Source: Hesseltinella vesiculosa (lineage: Eukaryota; Mucoromycota; Mucoromycetes; Mucorales; Cunninghamellaceae). From it: 64,000 nt of DNA. Position numbers and translations under genes: made by a program. The notes below the pieces were generated by a model. It did not search any database and was not told the DNA's origin. It saw only the letters and a list, made by a program, of their open reading frames with translations. Of this stretch, positions 1-10,944 are shown in pieces. Where the stretch lies: NCBI GenBank assembly GCA_002104935.1, contig MCGT01000012.1:248001-312000 (forward strand), given 5' to 3'. The number at the start of each line of letters is the position of its first letter. The stretch's first letter is position 1.

Positions 1-1033
1 GACCAGGCGCTGCAGGGCGACTTCGTAGCCTTGGCGCTCCAATTCCATCTGCAAGTCGACTGGGTCCATCTTCATCACTTCGTTGGTGTTTCCCAAGGCT
101 GACAGTTGTTCCTGGAGGAATTTAACGCCGACGGCTTTGGTGGGATTGGCGCTGGGCACGTCTTTGTAGAGGGGGCGTGAGCTATCGAGCATGGAAGGAG
201 AGGGGGCAGGTGTGGAAGGGATGGGTGTGGATTGGGGTTCACGGCTGGCCAGGGTTTCTGTTGCTTGTTGTAGTTCCGACAGTAGTTCCTGAATATCGGT
301 TTGCTGGTTTTGCTGGTATTCTTGGACCACCTTGCTGAAGTCAGCCACCTGTTCGGGCTGTAAAAAGTTGGAGCCCAACACATCTTTGATAGGAATGGGG
401 GTGTTGGTTCGCATGTCTTGCAAGAGGATCTTGACAGTGCGATAGCTCTGGTTTCTAATGCCCAACAAAAGAAATCCGGGTGAGCATTTTTTTTTTTTTT
501 TTGGTTGGAGCCTTTTACTTTAGGAAGCCTTTGACGAGAATGGCATAAGTGTTGGCATCGGGAGTGACCCCGTAGGACTTCATGCGATCAAACCATGCAA
601 GACAGTCATCAGTGGATGGGGGGGAAGATCCAGAGACAAAGCCATTTAAAAAGGTATTATACATTTGGGTGTCGACAAAGACCCGCATTTCATCGGATCG
701 GTTACGGTAGAGTTCATTGAGCATACGCTGAGCTCGATCCATGGCACCGGATTGAATGCAGGCATGCAGGACAGCAAACTGTTCGGCAATGCCGGTGGGC
801 ACAACACGGGCTTGAGTCTTGAAGTCCGGGTGGGACGGATTGGGTAAAATGATGTGTTTGTGCGCAGCTTCTTGGGTTTGATCCGTGGGTTTGGCGAGGG
901 TGGTGGTTGCATAAGAAGCACGGAGGACTCTAGACGACCGATCTTGATTGAACAGCAAAGATCTGGAGCGGGGTAACCATGACCATCTCCCTTTGTTGGC
1001 AGAGGTTGCCTGTCGTACCAGTGGTAGGGACAT
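1..1033 (-). CDS. RPO41: Probable mitochondrial DNA-directed RNA polymerase, N-terminal part (truncated by window edge)
   Basis: Two exons are visible: 1033..519 and 454..1, joined across a 64-nt GT-AG intron in frame; the gene runs off the left edge. The start is the ATG at 1033, which opens a basic, Ser/Arg-rich leader typical of a mitochondrial presequence. Residues about 110-170 form a pentatricopeptide-like helical pair (QMYNTFLNGF, then GVTPDANTYAILVKGF). A Gln/Pro-rich linker follows, and then a helix (KMDPVDLQMELERQGYEVAL) that resembles the segment just before the polymerase domain in fungal Rpo41/POLRMT. The catalytic domain lies outside the window, so the identity is inferred from the order presequence, PPR, linker, helix. 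A free-standing mitochondrial PPR protein is the main alternative. Confidence 0.6.
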
Positions 1034-1419
1034 TGTGTCTATATGAGCATGAAAGAGAGAGAAAACAACTGAAAGGCACACGGAGCTGTGTGGGGGAGGA
1101 AAAAAAAAAAAAAAAAAAAGGACGAATTTCATTCGCCACCCGATTGTTTGTGACTTTCTAGTTTTTTTCTGGCTATTTTTGGTTGTCCCATTGTTCGAGC
1201 TCACTTTCATAGAAATCGTTCCAATTTTGACTCTGCAGGACCGTGCTCTGCTTGATTTTTCGGTGATGGTGATTGTTCTCCTCCATAAAAAGTCTTGTTG
1301 AATGGCTACGGGGGCAGGCGGCGGTAGATGAAATACGAGGAGGCGTGCGCCACTTCTTTGCTGTCTTTTTATTTTCTTTTTTTCTTTTTGCAAATCCTAT
1401 CCTTGATTAGTATGGTGTC
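1034..1419. promoter_or_regulatory. Divergent intergenic region
   Basis: This 386-nt spacer separates the start codons of the probable RPO41 (minus) and the 153-aa helical protein (plus), so it must carry both promoters. It holds an 18-nt A run near 1100 and a T/C-rich tract just before 1420, the usual upstream arrangement in this window. No clear TATA box or binding site was recognised. Confidence 0.5.
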
Positions 1420-1881
1420 ATGGCCGAGCCATGGTCCTCGATTCAGCTCCCAACTATGCAGATGATTGAATTTGCTATGGTGAGAAAGATTGTTGCTGAG
1501 AAAGAAGCCGCTCAAGATTACAAAGGAGCTGTGCCGTTCTTGTCCAAGCTAGCCCAGCTCGTTGACAACGCCATGGCGCCAGCTGACGACCAGCAGCGAG
1601 TGGCGCATTGCCTTTGCCAAGCCGACTGTCATTTCAAGTTAGGGTATGCCTTTCAACGCACTGGCAACTATATCCAGGCCGAAGCATCATTGACCATGAC
1701 CATGCGGCTTGTTGAAAAACTCATCAAACAGCAACAGGCAACGGAGGCGAGCCGACAACGTTTAGTGGCCACGTATGATTTGTTGATCGAGTGCTATCAC
1801 ATGATGGGCAAGTATCATTTGGAAAGAGGCATGATGGATCGGAAGCAGAAACTCCAAGCCGCCCAACTTGGCCAGGCGTGA
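1420..1881 (+). CDS. Small helical (TPR-like) protein of unknown function, 153 aa
   Basis: Single-exon ORF with ATG at 1420 and stop at 1879-1881; an ATG eight bases upstream is in another frame and closes quickly. The protein looks all-helical: amphipathic segments at about residues 15-45 (MVRKIVAEKEAAQDYKGAV), 60-80 (CQADCHFKLGYAFQRTGNY) and 85-140, with the spacing of tetratricopeptide or MIT-like bundles. There is no signal peptide, membrane segment or catalytic motif. The divergent neighbour is the probable mitochondrial RNA polymerase gene. I do not recognise the family; a small scaffold or complex subunit is the most that can be inferred. The natural-looking composition and clean start support a real gene. 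Confidence 0.6.
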   Translation: MAEPWSSIQLPTMQMIEFAMVRKIVAEKEAAQDYKGAVPFLSKLAQLVDNAMAPADDQQRVAHCLCQADCHFKLGYAFQRTGNYIQAEASLTMTMRLVEKLIKQQQATEASRQRLVATYDLLIECYHMMGKYHLERGMMDRKQKLQAAQLGQA

Positions 1882-4800
1882 CAATGACGTGAGCGTCACA
1901 GACAATAAACTTTTTTTTGTGTCTGATGAACACGGATGTTTGGGAAAAACAGGAGTAAAATAAATTAGAGGCAAGGCTGGTCATTTTCTGTTTGGAGGAA
2001 AAGGGTCAAGTCCGAGTGGGAATGAACGAAGGAGGGTGACGACAGTTGAAAAATGAAATGAGCAACCCGTTTTTAGGCGCTTAAAGAAAAAAGGAGAAGC
2101 ATGCGTCACAGGCATATGCTTGTGCGTCAGGGCCAAAACATTGATCAACCTTTTTTGTCAATGACATGATCTCCTTAAAAATGATCTGTTTACATTTTCA
2201 TTTTAGCGCGACCATCAACAATTGCCCGCTTTCCGTAATTTCCTTAAAGACAAGGTTTCCCCGTAAAAAAAAAAAAAAAAACGGGCTGCAGGCGTTGTTA
2301 CAATGATGCCAAAATAGGAGGACAACGTGTGAAAAAGCCAAGGCGGTGGTGGGACAGAAAAGGCGAAAACGAAGCAGCCTTGTCATTATCGTATTGTTGG
2401 TCAAAAAAATCCCTTTTTTGCGTAACTCAGACGGGATCTCGATCGATGAAATCCTAGATTTCCTATTTCTGTGAAACTTGCTTTCCCTTGGTGTTGTTCC
2501 ATGCAACTAAACGGTGGTAATGAAAGGCATCCGACGCAATGGATCTCCGGTTTGTTCGATTGTAGCACGGAACCATTTGCGCTTGCATGTTGGCAAAGAG
2601 CATGTGAACAAAGGGAAGACTTGATGCATGTCATGAAAGCCATGCGCGCAGATAATAAGCAGCGAATTATCGGAAGTGCAGCGAGCGTAAACCCCCCCTT
2701 TTTTTTATATCGGGGTTATGACTGGGATCCACCCATTGGGAATGAACCTGGCACTTTTTTTTTTTTCTGGGTCTCCTTTCACAGCCTTCATCACCCTTGC
2801 CTCCCCCCCCCAGCTGAGAGTTTCGAGGGAGGGGGGGGGGCAAGGCTTTATCATGGATCGTGGAGGGAAAATGTGTGGAATAGAAAAGGAATTTGAAAGG
2901 GGTTGGAGGAAAAGGATGTGTATGGGAAAACGGATGACAAACAATGAGCTCATTTTTATACTTTACTTCTGTCTTTTTTTTTTTTTAGGTCTTTCCATCG
3001 GATCTTGGGTCAAATCAGGTAAAATGATCACATCTGTCATGTCACGATCGTGATCCGTTGTTGGTTACCCAGGGATACTCTGTTTAAAAGAAATAGCAAG
3101 ATCTCACTGTCCAGAAAAAGAGTTGGTCAGTGCTCTGGCTGGCACGTAAGAGCTTAAAAAAAAAACCACCCCATGCGTGGAATTCTTTTCCCTCCTCTTT
3201 GCCCCTTCTCTTTTTCTTTCTATTCCATACAAAAAGTGCCCATCAGCCACTTATTGAATTACCATGCATCAGGAAACCAAGTGCTGTCATGGAAAATCAC
3301 ATTGTCAAGGGATGCGTCTCACAAAAGCATATGGCAAAAAAGGAGGTTTCTGAGCGAATCTGGTTTGTTTGGTCGCAGCCATAAAAAAAGACGAGTCTTG
3401 TTGGATTTCATTTAATGATTGAAAGATCGATTAGGACAATTTTCATTTATCTAAACGAATCTCGATCTACTGTGACGAGATGCTTTTCCGAAGGTATCTA
3501 GGATGATGTTTCAACAGAAACAGGGAGCGTTGAGATGGAAAAAAGCATGGCATCCTAGGAATCAAAAAAAAAAGGAGATTTTTTTGTTTCTCTTTTTCTT
3601 CGCTGGGACACCGTGCACTCACGCGTCTGAGATTCCCGTGATAAACTTCAATGAAGTAATAATAATAAAAAGGTAAAAACCCTGAGCTGCATCCCTTCTT
3701 TTTGTCACCCATTACCGGTTTGATACCATGGTTTGACTCCTATTTTTTTGACATGTGCCCACGTAAATCAAAAAAAGAAATGGATTCACTAGACATGGCA
3801 AGTTTTTTTTTTAATGAAAAAAAAAAAAGGGGCTATGGCATCATCTTTACATTCATACATGAAAAAATATGTTCTTAACCCTTTCTTTATTTCCTTGTCA
3901 AATCAACCTTGCAACGCCGAAAAAAAAAATCATGCAATGGCAGGCATGTTGCGCTCTTTCGACATCCGCCTAGCGCCGCGTCAATGAATGACCCGACCCG
4001 CCAAGGAGGAAGATACAGAAAGAGGCGTGCAACGATTGACAAAATGGAAGCTTCATGGAAAAACAAAAAAAGGCTGCCATGGGCAGGGTAGCGCGTGTAT
4101 TACATTTTGGGATGGTGAAGTAGCGAGTGAGTGAAAGGTGCAATAAAAAAAAAAGAGGAGAAGTGAAAAAAGGCATCTTAGCTAAATCAAAACATGAGTT
4201 TTCGACATTTAGTCAAGTGGCAACTTGGATATTGTCTTACCTAAACTGCCTTTTTTAAAGTTTCCCTTTCTGTGCACGGTTGGGTTATTTTTGAAAAAGA
4301 AATGGTGAAAGAGGATGGAGGTAAAGGAAAGATGGCTGATCTTTTTTCTCTTTACACAAAGACAAGGTTACCACAAACATGGTGGGTCCATTTTGGTAAA
4401 AAATAAAAATAAAAATAAAATGCATTTTGTGTAGCCTTTACCAAGAATTGAGAAAGTGCAATAACCAAATGGTTTCACCATGTCGTGTCATTTCGGAGAG
4501 CTTTCCGATGAAATTGAACCTCGTTTTTAGCTGTGGTTTTTTTTTTTTTTTTTTTTTTTTTTTGGGAGGGGGGAGTGTTTGTGTGAAAGGATCAGTGAAT
4601 CGTGGAAAATCCCTTCAGGGAATGAGCGTCAGTAATGGGATCCACTATGATTTAAAAAGGGGGGGGGGACAAAGAAGAAATAAAAAGGGTCAAAGGGAAA
4701 GAAGCGCAAGAGGAATGAAATGAGGGTTGACAGGTTACAAAAAAGGGATGTATTGTTAGATTTACGGTTGATTCCAACTGTTGTTTCAAAAACCACATTT

Positions 4801-5790
4801 CACAGACGCTGGAGGGAGATACAAAGAGAAAAAAGGAGCTTGGTGAGAACAAAAAGATCACACCTTCCCCCCTCCTCCTTCGGTGTATCGCCATGGTTAT
4901 TTTAAACTCCCTTTTTCTTGCTTATTTTTATGCTTGATCCAGAGCCTTTTGATCCTCTATTTTGACTACCTCTATTTTTTTAAATGATATGGATCTCTTC
5001 TCCTTTTTCTTCTTTTGCCTCCAGCGATAGAACAAGTGCATGGATCGAGATGGCCAATTCTATTTCTTTATCTTGGACGAGCAGCCCGCCTGGGCAACTT
5101 TTTTTTTTTTTTTTTTTTTTGCATGCAAATGGACAAGAATTGAACTTTTGGAAAGCAAGGAGATCATGGGTGCGTGTATTTGAAAGGTGAAAGAACTTAA
5201 ACTCAAAATGAGTAAGGAGCCAAAATAAAAAAGGAGATCAAGACAAGGGGGACAGAGAGCCTTACAAAAAAGAGGGGAATTTCAGCCTTCTCTACCAAAT
5301 AAAGAGCCTCGGTTTCCCCCCTTCTTTTTTGTAAGATGCGCACCCACCCAAATAAACGCACACACATTTACACCCCAAAAAAGGGAGACCCAATCTTTTG
5401 TTCCACACTGAATTTCCACGCACACAGTTACAACACGAACCGTCAAAATATGATTAAAAGGCAACTAAATGAATCCCAGACACCAACCCAAAAAAAAAAA
5501 AAAAACCACTCCCTCAAGTTTTTTTGCCATGCTCCCCCAAATAAACGATCTGCTTCAACCTTTTTTTTTTTACCCCTTAAGCGCTCCGTTTATACATATA
5601 TAAACACCATTTAGAAAATCCCGTTCCTATTTTTCACTTCTTCTTTGTCACTTTATTTTCTTTCATTTCTATAAATCTTCTTTCTTATATACATATCGCT
5701 TACTTCTCTCTCCCTGTTGTTTATTAAGTACATATTTTTTTTTTTGATCACCTTTTTTTCATTCTTTACATATACACGTATAAAATCATC
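1882..5790. other. 3.9-kb gene-free stretch rich in homopolymer runs
   Basis: No ORF here has natural protein composition, splice structure or family resemblance; the open frames are short and filled with Phe, Lys or Pro from homopolymers. There are many T, A, C and G runs, including a 27-nt T run at 4537-4563 and a long T run at about 5101-5120. A perfect 12-nt palindrome lies at 3042-3053. The 3' part (about 5300-5790) is pyrimidine-rich and probably the promoter and leader of the C2H2 gene at 5791. Unannotated noncoding RNAs cannot be excluded. Confidence 0.55.
4537..4563. repeat. T27 homopolymer
   Basis: Uninterrupted run of 27 T, followed by a short G-rich block. It is one of the longest mononucleotide runs in the window. 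Confidence 0.95.
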
Positions 5791-6851
5791 ATGGAAATTT
5801 TGGAACTTGTGCACCAAGAGCAAACACCTACCGACGAACGGCCTTTTGAATGTACATATAAGGATTGCAAGAAAACGTTTGGTCGACGCTCTGACCTGGT
5901 ACGCCACTTACGAATCCACACCAATGAAAGGTAAGAAAAAAAAAAGAATAAAAAAAAAAAAGGTGCTGATTTTTTTTTTGTTGTTGTCCTCGGTCAGACC
6001 TTTTCAATGCACCGTGCATGGTTGTGGAAAAAGCTTCATTCAGCGCTCCGCTTTGACAGTTCATTCACGTACTCATTCAGGTGAACGGCCCCATGTTTGT
6101 GAATTCCCTCAATGCGACAAGAGTTTCAGTGACAGCAGCTCTCTCGCCCGTCATCGGTAAAAGCTTAAAAAAAAAAAAATACCACCTACTCACCTTTTTT
6201 TTTTTTTTTTTCGCTAGTCGTACCCACACCGGCAAACGGCCTTATCGATGCCCTTTTGACGAATGCTCGAAAAGTTTTGTTCGCAAAACCATGCTGACAA
6301 AGCACATGAAGAGCGACCACAGCACCAACGGCAAACGCCCTTCGATCGTCTGGACTCCGTTCTTGGAAGAACGCCGAGTGATGCTCAAGCAGCAAGCCAA
6401 GGCATCCGTGTCACCCCCTTCACCCATCTCAACTTATGTCCATCATCCTCATGCCTCTTACCCTTCACCTCCATGCTATCCCGGTTTTATGCTACCTTCG
6501 CCTGACCAACCCACCGCGTGCCATTTTGATTCTCCCAGCGCCTTTGTCAAGATCCTGCCTTCGCCCTCGGCCTTGTCACCTCGCTACAGCTCCACTTCGC
6601 CTCCACCCTTGTCGGCCGACTACTTCTACAGCCCTTCCACCTCCAACGATGACCACTCCTTGCCCTCCTCCCCCTCCACGTCTTGGCAGTGCACGTCCCC
6701 TGTGTCACCCATGACTGCCCACTTTGAGCCTTCTCGGCTACCCCCATTACCTTCCAAGGCCATGCAGCCTGGCGAAGTGGTCTTGCCCAGCTTTTCCTCC
6801 TTGGTTGACCAACAACGACGCGACTCAAGCTACTCCTTGTTAATGGCCTAA
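5791..6851 (+). CDS. C2H2 zinc-finger transcription factor, four fingers
   Basis: Three exons, 5791..5930, 5998..6156 and 6218..6851, joined in phase by two introns of 61-67 nt; 310 aa. Four tandem classical fingers occupy about residues 20-140: [57 protein letters not shown] and [19 protein letters not shown]. The first three use Cys-x4-Cys-x12-His-x3-His and the last His-x4-His; TGKRPY-type linkers join them. Both introns cut at linkers, so exons match finger units. The C-terminal half is Pro/Ser-rich and disordered, a likely activation or repression region. DNA binding in the nucleus is the expected role. The target is unknown and no yeast orthologue is assigned. Confidence 0.92.
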
Positions 6852-7220
6852 GTCATTTGTCCCTCCATTTTTCAACTTCCCAATGATACCAGGGTGCCAC
6901 TCTCCTTGTCTTTTTACCAATGACCTTCCTTTAACTCTTTCTTTTTGTATATTTGTGGAAACGAGCTTTTTATGACCTTCTTCTCTCCTTATGAACTCCA
7001 TATACCTTTTTTTTTATGCCTATGTGCTCCATCTCACACTCTCTTCCAATGCATCCATTTTTTTAAGCATCCAAACTCCTCCGCGCCAGTGTCCTCTTGG
7101 ATCCATTTTCATGTTGTTGTTTTTTCTTTTTTTTTACCTTATACACTTATCCTTATCATAAAATAATCACTTTTTCCCTAAACAATAAAAAAATTGCCTC
7201 GTTTATTCTTTTGCCACTGT
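6852..7220. other. Convergent 3' intergenic region
   Basis: This 369-nt spacer lies between the stop of the C2H2 gene and the stop of the minus-strand coiled-coil gene. It is T-rich and should hold both 3' UTRs and polyadenylation signals; an aataaa occurs near 7185. No coding signal was seen. Confidence 0.5.
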
Positions 7221-9919
7221 TCACTTCTCTAGTAATTGCTGCCAAGTGGCCATGCTCTGCATTTCCAATTGGACGAGGGCGTGCTGCTGATAATTTGCCA
7301 ATTGATCGTGGGCAAGGCGCAACAAAGTGATCATCGTGTCATCTAAAAAAAAACCAATGCATATCGTCAGTAAATCATAAAAAAGGTAAGAGATCGACTT
7401 TTTTTTTTTTTTTTTTTGTCCGTGGTCGATCGTTTGTCATTCTCTCTTCGCATGCCCTCTCCTTTTTCTTTTGCCCCAGATTGGGACATCCGTTCTTGGT
7501 CGTACACTGGTTGTATCCCACAAAAAACGCCCATTTTGTCGAACCTAAACTCCCCCCAATCCTTCTCTCCATCATCACGATCAGGGACTCTGAACTCTTT
7601 TTTTCGGGGACCAAGGATGGATTAAAAAAAGGGATGTGGGAAAATGGGACATACTTGACGCCTGCCATTGTTGATCGTAGGATTGCTTAAGCCGCGCCAA
7701 GGATTCTTGAAGCGTGTCCAATTGCCCTTGCTGTTGAGACGACCTGTCTTGGTAGGTTTGATTCTTGTTCCTAGTCGAGCTGATTTCTTGTTCAAGCCGT
7801 TGCAGCTCCATTTGGCAATGGCTTGCCACGTCGTACAGATCTTGCTGCAGCGCCCGTTTCATTTGCCGGTCGCACCGAGTTTGCTTCATTTCCAAGGATG
7901 CCAAGGTCGTATTGCCATCTTCCAATTGATCTTGCATCGCCCACCAATCCTTTCGAACCTGATGAATCTGTTGGCGCTGCTGCTCCACCTGCCTGCCAAG
8001 CCTAAGGTCAATCAAAATAAGGGATGTCATAGGTCGACACCTCCCTGTTTTCACTCCTTGCGATGTTTGTACCTTTGCTGCTCTGCCAAGGCTTCCAGCA
8101 ATTTTTTATCACGATCAAGGAGACAGTCGGTCAGCACTTGGTGAAGGTCATCCGAGTAAGAAGTCGTGGCTTGCTGGCTGGCCTGATCCAACGTTGCCTG
8201 CAGAGCATCCAGACTTGTCTGCTCCTTGTTTTGCTTTTCTTGTTCACGTTGACGGGCTTGGTGCAGCATGGCTTCTTTTTGATCGAGGTTTCTCTAAAGA
8301 AAAACGTTTCAGCACCATGGCTTTCTTCCTTCTCTTTACCTCTTGCCGTTCCAGACGCTGCTTGCGTCGATCCGTCTCTTGTCGTTCTGTTTGATGCTGT
8401 TGCTGGTCGGGCAAAAACGAGGTCAAGGCTCGTTCCATATGTTGATCAATCCTATCCACTTGTTGTTGAAGGTCCTGGCGTTGATCTTTCAATTCAGCCA
8501 CACGTTGCATCAATGCCTGAATCTCGGTCTGGCAAGGATATACCGTGTGCAAAGAGCGACCGTCAGCGCATGTCTTGTGCGGATAAAAAAAAAACCTCCT
8601 TACGTCAATGTCCACCATCTTTTCGATCAAGATTTCCTTTTGTTCCTTTTCCTGGTGTACGGCATCGGCCATTTTTTCTTCCAATTCAATGCTTGACTGT
8701 TTCATAAAGTCCTGATCAAAGGCAAGCTCACTTGAAATCACGGCAAAACAAGATGTTGAGTAAGATGTAGGCGCAGTCGAGATTTACCTTTTGTCGGCAG
8801 CCAATGCTTCACGTTGCTTTTGAATGTCGTCCTGAAGTCGTTGAAAATGGAGCCGTGTGTCTTGCTGATATTTTTGAAATTGCGCTTCACGGTCATGCTA
8901 AAAAATAAAAATGAAAGGAGTGAGTACGTTCATGAAAAAAAAAAGGGGGGTTACCAAGATGGTTTGGTAGGCTTGAGCAACTTTGGTGGCACTGGAGCTT
9001 TCGTTCCGCATTAATTGGACAAGGCTGGACCATTCACGCTGGATGCGCAGTGTCACCTGTTGCAATGATTGGGTGCCTTGCAGTATGTCGGACTTCCAAT
9101 GATCCAGCTGCTTTTCCTGTTGATCCAAGCCGCTGTAATCTTGCTGAGCGAGGGCTTCTTCCTTGCCCTTGCCAGCTTCCTGGATCCGGGATGTGTTCTA
9201 AAAAAGAGATGAACATTTATTTATTTATTTTTTTTTTTTTTTTTTTGCAGCGCACGGCCTCGTTCGGTTTTGTCACTTGCGGTATGAATCATGGTCAAAA
9301 TGGCATGGCGCTGGTCGTACAGCTGCTGCAAGATATCCATTTGGTTGTTCTTGGCCGTGGTGATTTTCTTCCAGGCTATTTCTTCATTCAGGCGTTGGCC
9401 ATGGGCAGGTGGCGTAGTGCCTACGTGGAGCAAAGCCGTGGAGGTAAAAGGCTTGGGTGATAACATGATGGATTTGGTGGCAAACACTAACAAAATAGGA
9501 GAGTGTGTGTAGGTGGGCTTCTATCTTTATCATTTTCTTCATTTTACCCAGCTCATCAACCGAATGGGTATCGACAGAAGGCGATTGATTGATAAAGTCA
9601 AAAACCGATGGTTCCTGTTCGTGATCTTGTCGAGCTGAATAAGATGAGAGGGCATCAGGATCACATCATGGTCAGTAATGAACCCTTGTAGGATAGATAG
9701 AGAGAAAGATGAGAATGTACCTAGACGACTGCTTGCATTGGACGAAGAGCCAGGCGGCGCACGGCATGCATGTTGGTCATCATGCCCAAATGCTTCAAAG
9801 AGGTCGTCCGCCAGTGAGACCGAAATGGATGGTGATGCTTTGAATGAGGGTACCTGTGACTGCAATGATGGTGAAGAGTTGATTGGTGATTGACTATGGA
9901 TAAACCCAAACACAGACAT
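7221..9919 (-). CDS. Large coiled-coil protein, ten exons, about 625 aa
   Basis: Exons on the minus strand: 9919..9721, 9634..9548, 9486..about 9254, 9197..8955, 8897..8788, 8730..8604, 8528..8340, 8293..8073, 8001..7655 and 7342..7221. All junctions keep frame except between exons 3 and 4, where no in-phase GT donor was found. Residues 1-95 are Ser-rich and carry a duplicated short motif, SVFGFIHSQSP near the start and SVFDFINQSPS about 70 residues later. The rest is almost continuous Gln/Glu/Arg-rich coiled coil up to the stop at 7221. There is no membrane segment or enzyme motif. The architecture suggests a cytoskeletal, Golgi-tether or vesicle-adaptor scaffold, but the family was not recognised. 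The last intron (312 nt) is unusually long for this window. Confidence 0.8.
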
Positions 9920-10082
9920 GTTGAAGAAAAAGGAAAATGGGTGAGAAAAAAAAAAAAAAAAAGGAACGCCGACGATTTTGCTTTCTTTTTCCGTTGCATG
10001 AATTTTCTTTATTCTTTGAATCATTCTGCTACAATCAAGTAAAATAAAAAAGCGAGTAAACTAGATAAGATAAATGGTGGTA

Positions 10083-10795
10083 TCAGCGGGTATTGGACCA
10101 TAGAGGGCTGGTGGTGGACGAGCGGCAGATATAGTCTTCGTCGTCTTGGTCTGATTCTTCAATGGGGCGGGTGAAGCAGCCTGGCGTAAAGTAGATGTTG
10201 TGCGGTGATAAGGCTTTGTACCGATGGATACGGAATTGCTGGGCGATGCCGGTGACGGCGGTTTCAAACATCTTGTAACAATGAGCCGTCATGGTATTAA
10301 CAGAGACTCGCATGATGTGCTCGCTCGTATTGGGTAATGGTTTGGGTTCAATGACAATGCGACATTTTGACTTGTCCGAGATTTCATGCAAGATGCAGCC
10401 GCCATCGCCCAAGCTAGAAGGAATCAGCTGAAGATGAGCAGCAAGCTCGCCGGGTATAAGAAAGGCAATGTATACAAAATAACTCTCCTAGAATTTTTTT
10501 TTTTGTAATTGAGATCACGATTCTTGATAATGTAAGGGCTTACGATAGTCACATAATCAAAGATCAGTTCCAATACATCTCGCCAAGCGCAAGCGACATT
10601 GTACGGCGAGCCGCCAATACTGCAGAGCCGTCCATATCGATCGCCTACATCGTGAAAATACATCTTGACTTGATAACCGCTTTCGATCTTTTGGTGTCGC
10701 TGGCCATGGGTACCAATGATCTTGCCAACCTGTCGCTGAGGAATCAATGCTCGTAACGTCACAGGCGTCTTATCAGTTCTTGCTAATTTATACAT
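10083..10795 (-). CDS. Two-KH-domain RNA-binding protein, 198 aa
   Basis: Exons 10795..10544 and 10427..10083, joined in phase 0 by a 116-nt intron. The first KH domain (residues about 12-75) has the expected core RALIPQRQVGKIIGTHG, a GxxG-type loop that contacts single-stranded nucleic acid. The second starts at LIPSSLGDGGCILHEIS; it has no clear GxxG, so it may bind weakly or serve as an interaction surface. The C-terminus is acidic. Small KH proteins of this kind (PCBP/Pbp2-like) act in mRNA stability, localisation or translation. The specific orthologue is not assigned. The gene shares a 149-nt divergent promoter with the aspartate-semialdehyde dehydrogenase gene. Confidence 0.85.
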
Positions 10796-10944
10796 TTTTT
10801 TTTTTTTTTTTTTTTTGCGTCAGTGAAGAAAAAAGAGAAGGAGGGAAAAAAGATTGTCCGCCCAAATGGCTTTTTTTGGATGTGAGTCATTCCTGCTTAT
10901 TTTTTTTCTCTCTTCTCTCTCTTTATATTTTTATTACTTGAAAC
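10796..10944. promoter_or_regulatory. Short divergent promoter, KH gene / HOM2
   Basis: Only 149 nt separate the two start codons, so both promoters lie here. The region has a T run of about 20 nt next to the KH start and T/C-rich sequence running up to the HOM2 ATG. No Gcn4-type site was recognised. Confidence 0.5.

Noticed and set aside
2471..2896. Plus-strand ORF of 141 codons in the gene-poor region.
   Set aside because: Its openness depends on T, C and G runs, the peptide lacks domain-like segments, and no splice or promoter features support it.
3042..3053. Perfect 12-nt palindrome TCACGATCGTGA as a regulatory site.
   Set aside because: Palindromes of this length are expected by chance in 64 kb and no gene start is near.
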